Shown piece by piece: positions 18,470 through 26,733 of a stretch of 64,000 nt of DNA. Origin of the DNA: an uncultured Alphaproteobacteria bacterium (GTDB lineage Bacteria > Pseudomonadota > Alphaproteobacteria > UBA8366 > JADFVY01); NCBI GenBank assembly GCA_947259105.1, contig CAMYKU010000003.1, positions 1 through 64,000 of the forward strand, written 5' to 3'. The notes beneath the pieces are model-generated. The model had not been told where the DNA came from and did not search any database. It saw nothing but the letters and a program-made list of their open reading frames with translations. The stretch's first letter is position 1; every line of letters starts with the position of its first letter. The position numbers and the translations under genes were made by a program.

Positions 18470-19273
18470 ATGAAGGAGCGCGACCGCCCCGGCGCCTTTC
18501 CGTCGGCCCGGCAGGACGAGCAGGCCGCCCGGCACATCAGGGAGACGCCGCAGACGCGGTCGCCCAGCTACCGGCTGGCTTTCGCCGATCCGGAATTCCT
18601 TCTGCGCGAGGATCTGCGGCCGGTGCGCCTGCAGCTGGAGCTCCTGAAGCCGGAACTCGCGCTGCAGGAAGCGGACATCGTCTCGACGATCGTGGTCTTC
18701 GGCAGCGCCCGCACGCCGCCGCGCGAGCACCCGTCGGCCGACGAACGCATGCGCGACTACGAGGAGGCGCGGCGGTTCGCCCGGCTGATAAGCGAACGCG
18801 AGATCAACAACGGGTTGCGCAGCGTCATCGTCACCGGTGGCGGGCCGGGCATCATGGAGGCCGCCAATCGCGGGGCGCGCGAGGCCGGCGCCCGCACCAT
18901 CGGGCTGAATATTGTGCTGCCGCATGAGCAGGCGCCGAATCCCTACATCACGCCGGAACTCAGTTTCCAGTTCCATTATTTCGCGATCCGCAAGATGCAT
19001 TTCCTGATGCGCGCGCGGGCGCTGGTGTGTTTTCCCGGCGGCTTCGGGACGCTGGACGAGTTGTTCGAGACGCTGACCCTGATCCAGACCGGCAAGATCG
19101 AGCCGATCCCCGTGCTGCTGTTCCGCGAGGCCTGGTGGCGGCGCATCGTGAATTTCGACGCGATGGCCGAGGCCGGCATGATCGCGCCCAAGGATCTCGA
19201 GATCTTCCAGTTCGTCGAAAGCGCAGACGACGCCTGCGACCTGGTCGACGCGTTCTACGACGCGGAGAAGTGA
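18470..19273 (+). CDS. LOG family protein (TIGR00730-type Rossmann fold)
   Basis: VTGGGPGIMEAANRGAREAG and ALVCFPGGFGTLDELFETLTLIQTGK: GGG.GxM and PGGxGTxxE motifs. Confidence 0.93.
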   Translation: MKERDRPGAFPSARQDEQAARHIRETPQTRSPSYRLAFADPEFLLREDLRPVRLQLELLKPELALQEADIVSTIVVFGSARTPPREHPSADERMRDYEEARRFARLISEREINNGLRSVIVTGGGPGIMEAANRGAREAGARTIGLNIVLPHEQAPNPYITPELSFQFHYFAIRKMHFLMRARALVCFPGGFGTLDELFETLTLIQTGKIEPIPVLLFREAWWRRIVNFDAMAEAGMIAPKDLEIFQFVESADDACDLVDAFYDAEK

Positions 19274-19782
19274 GCGCCGGCGCCGCCGGTCCGGATCGCG
19301 TGGGCGGCCGTCCGTCCGTCCGCCGCCGGCTGAAAGACCACCGAAATTTCGCTGAACGCTTCGCGTGCGCTCTCGGCACTCTGGTGAGCCTGCAGATCGA
19401 AGGAATCGAACCCGCAGCGGGCCATGGCGAACAACTGGTCGCGCAGGACCTGGCCGGTGGCGCGAATCTCGCCCCGGTAGCCGTGCCGCTCGCGGAGCAG
19501 TCGCGCGGTGGTGAAGTGGCGGCCATCGTTGAGATTCGGGAAGTCGAGTGCGATCAGGTCGAGCCGCTCGAGATCGCCGGCCAGGCCCTCCAGCGTCTCG
19601 TGGCTGGCGAGCCGCACGCCGACCGCGACATTGCGGCGGACAAGGTCGTTGCGCCCCGACCGCCAGCGCGCCAGCGAAACCATGGTAGGCGCATATTCCG
19701 GCAAGGGTTCGCCATCGTCGATGCGGGTCCAGACATCGATATCGGTCGCCGGTTGTCCTTCGATGAGCCGAATGATCTGCAT
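19255..19782 (-). CDS. DUF934 domain-containing protein (sulfite-reductase associated)
   Basis: LERLDLIALDFPNLNDGRHFTTARLLRERHGYRGEIRATGQVLRDQLFAMARCGFDSFDL; directly downstream of cysI-like gene. Confidence 0.88.
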   Translation of the reverse strand: MQIIRLIEGQPATDIDVWTRIDDGEPLPEYAPTMVSLARWRSGRNDLVRRNVAVGVRLASHETLEGLAGDLERLDLIALDFPNLNDGRHFTTARLLRERHGYRGEIRATGQVLRDQLFAMARCGFDSFDLQAHQSAESAREAFSEISVVFQPAADGRTAAHAIRTGGAGAHFSAS

Positions 19783-19808
19783 GGTTCGCTCTCCGCTTGT
19801 TGCGCCGG

Positions 19809-21464
19809 TCATGGCTGTTTGTAGAGGGCGCGCCGGAAGGGGTCCTGTCCGACCCGCCGCACCGTGTCGAGGAAGCGTTCGCTGTCTTCGCGCTGGCCGA
19901 GATAGGTGATCAGGATCGTCTCGACCGCGTCGACGACGTCCTCCGCGCCGAACCCCGGTCCGATGATTCGTCCGACCGCGGCGTCTTCGGCCGAGGATCC
20001 GCCGAGCGTGACCTGGTACGATTCGGCACCGCCTTTCTCAAGCCCGAGAATGCCGATATGGCCGACATGGTGGTGGCTGCACGAGTTGACGCAGCCGGAG
20101 ATGTTGATCGACAGCTGGTCGAGGTCGTACTGCTCGTCGAGGGCGGCCAGCCGTTCGCTGAGTCGCTGCGCGACCGGGATCGAGCGCGCGGTCGCAAGGC
20201 CGCAGTAGTCCATCCCGGGGCACGCGATGATGTCGGTGGCGCGCGACAGGTTCGGTGTCGCCAGGTCGAGCGCATCCAGCGCCCGCCACAAATCGTGCAG
20301 CCGGTCCTGCGGTACATGGGCGAGCACCAGATTCTGCCGGTGCGTCACGCGGATCTCGCCGAGGCTGTAGGCATCGGCCAGTGACGCGACGGCGTCCATC
20401 TGCGCGGCGGTCAGATCGCCGGGGACGCCGCCGATGGGCTTGAGCGATATCGTTACCGCCGCATAGCCGGGCTGCTTGTGCGGGAAGAGATTGGCTTTCG
20501 CCCAGCGCGCGAAGGCACTGTCTTCAAGACGCTTCGCCTCGAATTCGCGGCTACGGCCCGGCATGTCGGCGTATGGCGGCGCCCGGAAATGCGACTGCAT
20601 GCGGGCGATTCCGGCCGTCTCCAGCCGCAGCCCGGGCCCGCTGGTCAGGGTCCATTCGGCCTCGACGAGGTCCCGGAACCTCTCTATGCCGAGCGTCGAA
20701 ACGAGGATCTTGATTCGCGACTTGTAGAGGTTGTCGCGCCGTCCCTCGACGTTGTAGACCCGCAGGACCGCCTCGAGATAGCCGAGCAGATGCTCCTTGG
20801 GGAGGAACCCGCGCAGCAGCTGGGCGATCATCGGCGTGCGGCCGAGTCCGCCGCCGACCCAGATTTCGAACCCGATCGCACCGTCGATGCCGCGAACGAG
20901 CCTGACGCCGATGTCGTGGACACGCATCGCCGAGCGGTCGCTCGCCGACCCCGTCACCGCCACCTTGAACTTGCGCGGCAGAAACGAGAATTCGGGGTGG
21001 TTCGTGGACCACTGGCGAATGATCTCCGCCCATGGCCGCGGGTCCTCGATCTCGTCGGCGGCAACCCCGGCGAACTGGTCTGTGGTGATATTGCGGATGC
21101 AGTTGCCGCTGGTCTGGACCGCATGCATCTCGACCGCGGCCAGGTCGTTCAGAATGTCCGGGGCGTCCTTCAGGCTGATCCAGTTGAACTGGATATTCTG
21201 CCGTGTCGTGAAGTGGCCGTAGCCGCGGTCGTAGCGCCGCGCGATCCGGGCGAGGGCGCGAAGCTGGTCCGCGCTCACCAGCCCGTAGGGAATGGCGACC
21301 CGCAGCATGTACGCATGAAGCTGCAGATAAAGCCCGTTGCGCAGGCGCAGCGGCTTGAATTCATCCTCGGACAGCTCGTTGGCCAGCCGCCGCCGTACCT
21401 GCTCGCGGAACTGGGCCGTACGCTGTGCAACGAAGGTCCGGTCCAGCGTGTCATACGCGTACAT
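19809..21464 (-). CDS. cysI: Nitrite/sulfite reductase hemoprotein (CysI-type)
   Basis: GHFTTRQNIQFNWISL; QTSGNCIRNITTDQFAG; INISGCVNSCSHHHVGHIGILGL siroheme/4Fe-4S motifs. Confidence 0.92.
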   Translation of the reverse strand: MYAYDTLDRTFVAQRTAQFREQVRRRLANELSEDEFKPLRLRNGLYLQLHAYMLRVAIPYGLVSADQLRALARIARRYDRGYGHFTTRQNIQFNWISLKDAPDILNDLAAVEMHAVQTSGNCIRNITTDQFAGVAADEIEDPRPWAEIIRQWSTNHPEFSFLPRKFKVAVTGSASDRSAMRVHDIGVRLVRGIDGAIGFEIWVGGGLGRTPMIAQLLRGFLPKEHLLGYLEAVLRVYNVEGRRDNLYKSRIKILVSTLGIERFRDLVEAEWTLTSGPGLRLETAGIARMQSHFRAPPYADMPGRSREFEAKRLEDSAFARWAKANLFPHKQPGYAAVTISLKPIGGVPGDLTAAQMDAVASLADAYSLGEIRVTHRQNLVLAHVPQDRLHDLWRALDALDLATPNLSRATDIIACPGMDYCGLATARSIPVAQRLSERLAALDEQYDLDQLSINISGCVNSCSHHHVGHIGILGLEKGGAESYQVTLGGSSAEDAAVGRIIGPGFGAEDVVDAVETILITYLGQREDSERFLDTVRRVGQDPFRRALYKQP

Positions 21465-21476
21465 GATGCATCTCCA

Positions 21477-21764
21477 TCAGTGCAGCGCCACCGTCGGCCC
21501 GCCGGCGCGGATTCGCTCGCGCAGGTGGGTCGGCAGAAATCTTCGGGAAGCCGTATTTTGCTCGACCTCGACCTCGACCTCGTAAGGACCGATGACGACT
21601 CCCGCCGCCTCGTCAGTGCGGGCGCCTGACAGCAACCGGGCGACCGTCTTGTCGTCGTCGCTCGCCGCCGCACGGTCGATCTCCTCGCGCCAGCGTCCGG
21701 CAGCGTCGCGCCAGACGACGACGCCGTCGATCAGCCGGTTGGCGGTGATTACGCGTCTTGGCAC
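21477..21764 (-). CDS. DUF2849 domain-containing protein
   Basis: MPRRVITANRLIDGVVVWRDAAGRW...VIGPYEVEVEVE, adjacent to cysI. Confidence 0.85.
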   Translation of the reverse strand: MPRRVITANRLIDGVVVWRDAAGRWREEIDRAAASDDDKTVARLLSGARTDEAAGVVIGPYEVEVEVEQNTASRRFLPTHLRERIRAGGPTVALH

Positions 21765-21800
21765 GGTAACCCTCTCTCAGGCCGTTCCGGCCGTGCAAAT

Positions 21801-21819
21801 ATACGATGAATTATCGTAT
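21801..21819. promoter_or_regulatory. Inverted repeat ATACGAT-gaatt-ATCGTAT upstream of the DUF2849-cysI-DUF934 operon
   Basis: 7-bp perfect arms, 5-bp spacer, 37 bp upstream of the operon's first ATG. Confidence 0.6.
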
Positions 21820-21935
21820 AACAGATCTTATCTCATTTGTATATTGTTAATTAATATTAAAAACAAAATTTAACTGTAAAATAGGTCCACCGAGCGACCG
21901 GGACAGAACGACGGCTCCGTATCGAACCGCCTGGA

Positions 21936-24602
21936 TCAGACCGTGACGGCGCTCTCCGGTGCCGATGGCGGGAAGACGTATCGTCGATAGACCCAGGCAA
22001 TACCCAGAATGAATAACATCAGCCCGAATAGTGAAGCGACCAACCAAAGGCCGCGCATCTCGGAAATATCGAAGACGGTCTTGCCCACTGCCAGGATGAC
22101 AACGACGAGCGAAGCATAACGCACCCGCGTGCTCTGCCGCCATACGCCGGCCGCCAGCAGGAGAACGGCATAAAGCAGCCAGAAGACGGAATATGCCCAC
22201 CATTCCGCATCGGTGGTCCAGCCGGCGTCGAGGTAACTGCCGTGGAACGCGTGGCGAACCTCCATGTTGATCCAGACGAATGCCAGGACCAGCCCGCTGA
22301 TCCCGGCGATCGCCGGCGCCGACGGATGCCCCTGCCGTTCGGATTCGATCCGGATAGCGAGGGCGAATACCGCCGGTACGGCGTAGGCCAGAAGCAATAC
22401 ATTCGCGAACCACCAGGACCCCACGGGATCGCCGGTAAGTAACGGATTCAGGCCCAGGAGGTGACCCATCGCGAGGTGGCCGGCGGCAAGCAGTGCAAGG
22501 ATCTGCCAGCCCCAGACCGCCACCACGCGGGGCTTCTCGGCGCGGCACTGCCACAGCAGCGCGACCGAGATGGTCAGCCAGGCAATGGTCCGGAGACTCG
22601 CTTCGAGCAGGCTGTCGCCGGGCAGGAACCGCCCGCCCTCGATGATATCGGCGATCTCCAGGGTGCAGAACAGCGTCAGGAACGCAAGCGCGCCGGCCTC
22701 CAGCGCCAGCACCAGCCGATCGTCCGCCGACCGCCGGAACAACCTGGACGCCGCATAGAACGCTATGGTCGGGATGCCGTAACCGTAGAGCATCCAGTTG
22801 AGACCCGGTGTCGACCCCAGCCCGTAGTCGAACACCTCGTAATTGAACACGAGCCGGATCAGGATGCTGCTGGCAAGCAGCAGCGCTACGATGCGAAGCG
22901 CCTGGACCTTTGTCTTCTCGTATATCCAGCCCAGCGCAGGAAGTTGCAGCGCAAGGGCTACCGTGAGCCACGCATTCTCCAGCGCCATAGTCATTGCCAG
23001 GGTGACCGATGCGACGACGCCGACCGCATAGGCCGCCACGGCGCCCTCCATGCCGGCGACGCCGCGCTGTCTCGAGACCCACATCGTCGCACCAAGGTTC
23101 AACGCCGCCAGGGCCAAGCCCATGCCGGCCCATGCAAGGTCCACCTCGAATCCCCGGATCCGGGCAAAAACGACAGCCAGAGCCACGAGGGGCACGCCGG
23201 CTGAGACAGCAGCCCAAAGCCCAGGCCGCGCCGCGCCCCGCAGCATCCCGAAACCCGCCACGCCAAACAACGCCGCATAGCCCGAGGCGGCCATCACGAA
23301 GGGCACGAGACCCGGCGGCAGGGTCGCGAGGATGTCGATCTCCCCCGGCCAGTACGGCAGATCCCAGGTCACCAAGACGACGGCGACGATGGTCGCCGCG
23401 CCGACGGCCAGCAGATCGAAGGTCACATCGCGCCGTCCGGCGATCATCAGGAACGTACCCAGCAGGCCAGCCGAGACCACCGACCCCGTCTGGAAATCAT
23501 CGACCCAGACCAGCAGCAGGGATAGCAGCAGCGTGGCCGCCGATGCGCTCCACGCCAGGATCGCCGGTCGTGGCAGCCCGTCGAACAGATTGGACAAGGT
23601 GATCGGGGCCTTATGCGGCGCAAGTCCGGCCGGGACGTATATGAATAACGCCGCAACCGCCGTGAGATAGGCACCGACGGCCGGCGCGCCCAGGTCGAGT
23701 GCCGGCTGCTCCACCATCCAGATGACGGGCCAGATCGCGGCGCCCGCGAGGGTGCACCAGGCGAGCCAGCCCCAGCCCTTGTAACGCAGGACCCCCAACG
23801 CCGCCGCGCTGACCGCCAGCAGGTAGGGAAACAGCTTGTAAGCCGACGGATTGCCCGTATGGACGAGAAACGGCACCAGGAACCCGCCCAGTATGCCCAG
23901 CGCCGCGACAAGCGGGCCGTAAAGGATCGACAGGGCGATTGCCAGACCCCAGACAATGAACATCAGCCCGAATGCCACTTCCGGTATCAACAGGTGGAAG
24001 AGGGCGTAGGCCGCGTAGATACTGAAATACAGGCAAGACACGCCGACCGCGACCAGCGCTGCCGGGATGAGCGACGGTTTGATGACGGCCGCCGCGCGCT
24101 CCCACGGGTGCCGGCGCAGGACCTCGCCGGCCGTAATGAATATGAGCCCGAGACCCGCGCCGATGATGCACTGGCCGGCCGGACCGAGCCAACCCATTTC
24201 GACCGAATAATCGTAGAGATAGGCGATACCCAGGAAGCCGGCGATCGCGGCTAGTGGAACCAGCCAGCGCGATACAAACCGTTCCTCCAGCCCTTCCTTC
24301 TTCGCGACCGCCGCTGCGGCGGCCGGCGGTGGCGCCGGTTGGGGCGGTTCCGCGACGGTCCGCTGCGGCGGCGCGGCGCGTTCGGGCACGGGCGGAGGTG
24401 CGGCTGGCGTTGCCGGCCGGCTCTCCGGCGGCGGCGCGGCGGCGCCCGAAACCCGGCCCTGCAAGTCGCGCAGCAGCCGGTTGGCGTGCGCAAGGTCGGA
24501 TCGAAGGTCGCTGATCTTGACCAGCGCGACGATCGCCATAATCGGCGACGCGATGAGCAGGCCGCCGAATCCCAGCAGCATCAGGATGAACACGAATTCC
24601 AT
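21936..24602 (-). CDS. DUF2339 domain-containing multi-pass membrane protein
   Basis: Very long multi-TM protein; Pro/Ala-rich linker then LEERFVSRWLVPLAAIAGFLGIAYLYDYSVEMGWLGPAGQ. Confidence 0.88.
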   Translation of the reverse strand: MEFVFILMLLGFGGLLIASPIMAIVALVKISDLRSDLAHANRLLRDLQGRVSGAAAPPPESRPATPAAPPPVPERAAPPQRTVAEPPQPAPPPAAAAAVAKKEGLEERFVSRWLVPLAAIAGFLGIAYLYDYSVEMGWLGPAGQCIIGAGLGLIFITAGEVLRRHPWERAAAVIKPSLIPAALVAVGVSCLYFSIYAAYALFHLLIPEVAFGLMFIVWGLAIALSILYGPLVAALGILGGFLVPFLVHTGNPSAYKLFPYLLAVSAAALGVLRYKGWGWLAWCTLAGAAIWPVIWMVEQPALDLGAPAVGAYLTAVAALFIYVPAGLAPHKAPITLSNLFDGLPRPAILAWSASAATLLLSLLLVWVDDFQTGSVVSAGLLGTFLMIAGRRDVTFDLLAVGAATIVAVVLVTWDLPYWPGEIDILATLPPGLVPFVMAASGYAALFGVAGFGMLRGAARPGLWAAVSAGVPLVALAVVFARIRGFEVDLAWAGMGLALAALNLGATMWVSRQRGVAGMEGAVAAYAVGVVASVTLAMTMALENAWLTVALALQLPALGWIYEKTKVQALRIVALLLASSILIRLVFNYEVFDYGLGSTPGLNWMLYGYGIPTIAFYAASRLFRRSADDRLVLALEAGALAFLTLFCTLEIADIIEGGRFLPGDSLLEASLRTIAWLTISVALLWQCRAEKPRVVAVWGWQILALLAAGHLAMGHLLGLNPLLTGDPVGSWWFANVLLLAYAVPAVFALAIRIESERQGHPSAPAIAGISGLVLAFVWINMEVRHAFHGSYLDAGWTTDAEWWAYSVFWLLYAVLLLAAGVWRQSTRVRYASLVVVILAVGKTVFDISEMRGLWLVASLFGLMLFILGIAWVYRRYVFPPSAPESAVTV

Positions 24603-24830
24603 GGTCCGTAACCTTTTCCGCGCCTGTGCAAGGCGAACGACCGGACAAGTTATGCAGACAAATATGAAATGCAAAGTTAACCGGGTTTCCGATGCCTGGA
24701 GAGGGGGTCGGCCGGAGCCGGCAGGTCACGCCGTGACCCGCCTGTACCGGTTGGCCTGCGTCTTCGCAATCTGGTAAGAGATTGACGTTAGGATCGGCGC
24801 CGGCTTTGGGCGGAAACGGCAGAGGACGGG

Positions 24831-26003
24831 ATGCTGGCCTTCGAGAAGGAAGAATATCTCGAGCGTATCGAGAACACGAAACTGCGGATGATGCAGTTCG
24901 GGCTCGACGTGCTGCTCGTCGCCGATCCCGCAAACATGAATTACCTGACCGGCTATGACGGCTGGTCCTTCTATACGCCCCAGGTGGTGGTAGTCGCGCT
25001 GGCGCAGGACGAGCCGATCTGCGTGGTGCGGGGCATCGACTTGAACGGCGCGAAGGTCACGACCTTCCTCGACGAGAGCAGCCTGATCGGATACCCGGAC
25101 GAGTACGTCCAGAACAAACGCATGCACCCGATGGATTTCGTCGCCGAGGTGCTGGAGGCGCGCGGCCTCGCGCGCGGGGCCATCGGGGTAGAGATGGATG
25201 CCTACTATTTCACCGCCGCCTGCGCCGAGGCGCTGCATCAGAGCCTGCCCAACGCGACCTTCAAGAACGCCTACACGCTGGTGAACTGGATACGGATGAT
25301 CAAGTCGCCGCAGGAGCTTGCATACATGCGGCAGGCGGCGCGAATCCTCGAGAAAGTGATGGCGGTGGCGATCGACGCGGTTACGCCGGGCACGCGCCAG
25401 TGCGACGCCGCGGCCGAGATCCTCGCCGCACAGGCCCGCGGAACGGCAGAGTTCGGGGGCGAATACACGGCCATCGTGCCGATGCTGCCGACCGGGATCG
25501 GGACCTCGACCCCGCACCTGACGTGGTCGGACAAACCCTTCGTCTCAGGCGAGGCGACGATCCTGGAGCTCGCCGGCTGCCGCATGCGGTATCACTGCCC
25601 GCAGGCGCGCACGGTCTTTCTCGGCACACCGCCAAAGAACCTGACCGATACCGCAAAGGTCGTCCTGGAGGGGCTGAACGCCGTCGTCGGGTCGGCGCGG
25701 CCCGGCCTGACCTGCGAGGAGGTCGAGGGCGTGTGGCGCGGCGTCATCGCCAAAGCCGGCATCGTCAAAGAGTCACGGATTGGCTATTCCTGCGGCCTGA
25801 ATTACCCGCCGGACTGGGGTGAGCACACGATCAGCCTGCGGCCCGGCGACAAGACCGTGCTGCAGCCCGACATGACGATCCACGTCATCCCCGGCATCTG
25901 GCAGGACGACTGGGGCATCGAGATCAGCGAGTGCATTCACCTTACCGAAAAGGGCGCCGAGCCGCTTGCCAGAACGCCGCGGGAACTGATCGTCAAGGCA
26001 TGA
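24831..26003 (+). CDS. M24 family protein, ectoine hydrolase DoeA-like
   Basis: DPANMNYLTGYDGWSFYTPQ; GYPDEYVQNKRMHPMDF; GYSCGLNYPPDWGEHTISLRPGDKTVLQPDMTIHVIPGIWQDDWGIEISE match DoeA/EutD-type sequences from memory. Confidence 0.8.
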   Translation: MLAFEKEEYLERIENTKLRMMQFGLDVLLVADPANMNYLTGYDGWSFYTPQVVVVALAQDEPICVVRGIDLNGAKVTTFLDESSLIGYPDEYVQNKRMHPMDFVAEVLEARGLARGAIGVEMDAYYFTAACAEALHQSLPNATFKNAYTLVNWIRMIKSPQELAYMRQAARILEKVMAVAIDAVTPGTRQCDAAAEILAAQARGTAEFGGEYTAIVPMLPTGIGTSTPHLTWSDKPFVSGEATILELAGCRMRYHCPQARTVFLGTPPKNLTDTAKVVLEGLNAVVGSARPGLTCEEVEGVWRGVIAKAGIVKESRIGYSCGLNYPPDWGEHTISLRPGDKTVLQPDMTIHVIPGIWQDDWGIEISECIHLTEKGAEPLARTPRELIVKA

Positions 26004-26075
26004 TGCGGGAACGCGCAGCTGCGATCCGCGGTTCCGGTCCCGCGACAATGCCCCGAATTCAGAATGTAAGTCTGG

Positions 26076-26558
26076 TTACCGCGCGCCGCCCCGGTCCGAA
26101 ATCGGCTTTGCATAGGCCAGTTCCACGTCCCACGGGAAGAGGATCCAGGTGTCCTGGCTGACCTCGGTGATGAACGTGTCGACCAGGGGGCGTCCGGCGG
26201 GCTTCGCATAGATCGTGGCGAAATGCGCCTTGGGCAGCATGTCCCGCACGATCTTCGCGGTGGTCCCGGTGTCGACCAGATCGTCGACGATCAGCCAGCC
26301 TTCGCCGTCGCTGTCCAGACCCTTCAAAACCGTTGTCGCGCCCTGGTCCTTGTGGTCGTATGATGCGATGCAGACCGTATCCACCAGGCGGACGTCGAGT
26401 TCCCTGGCGACGATGGCTGCCGGGACGAGGCCGCCGCGGGTGATCGCGACGATTCCCTTGAACGGCCCCTGCTCGTGCAGACGCCAGGCCAGCGCCCGCG
26501 CATACCGGTGCAGTTCGTCCCACGAGACGGGAAATTCCATTTGTGCCGCATCGCTCAT
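26076..26558 (-). CDS. gpt: Xanthine-guanine phosphoribosyltransferase
   Basis: [64 protein letters not shown] motif. Confidence 0.93.
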   Translation of the reverse strand: MSDAAQMEFPVSWDELHRYARALAWRLHEQGPFKGIVAITRGGLVPAAIVARELDVRLVDTVCIASYDHKDQGATTVLKGLDSDGEGWLIVDDLVDTGTTAKIVRDMLPKAHFATIYAKPAGRPLVDTFITEVSQDTWILFPWDVELAYAKPISDRGGAR

Positions 26559-26733
26559 GGTCGGGTATCCTGTTTGCCGCGCGTTGTGTGCGTTCTAGCG
26601 GATACACCCTGCTGCGGCAACGGCGATGCGTGGCATCTGCGGCGTATTGGCGTTTTCTTAACGATTTCATGCACGTAATAGGTTCTGCAAGAGCTTAACG
26701 GATGGCGAGTCCGTGCCGTTTGAGGACACTGTT

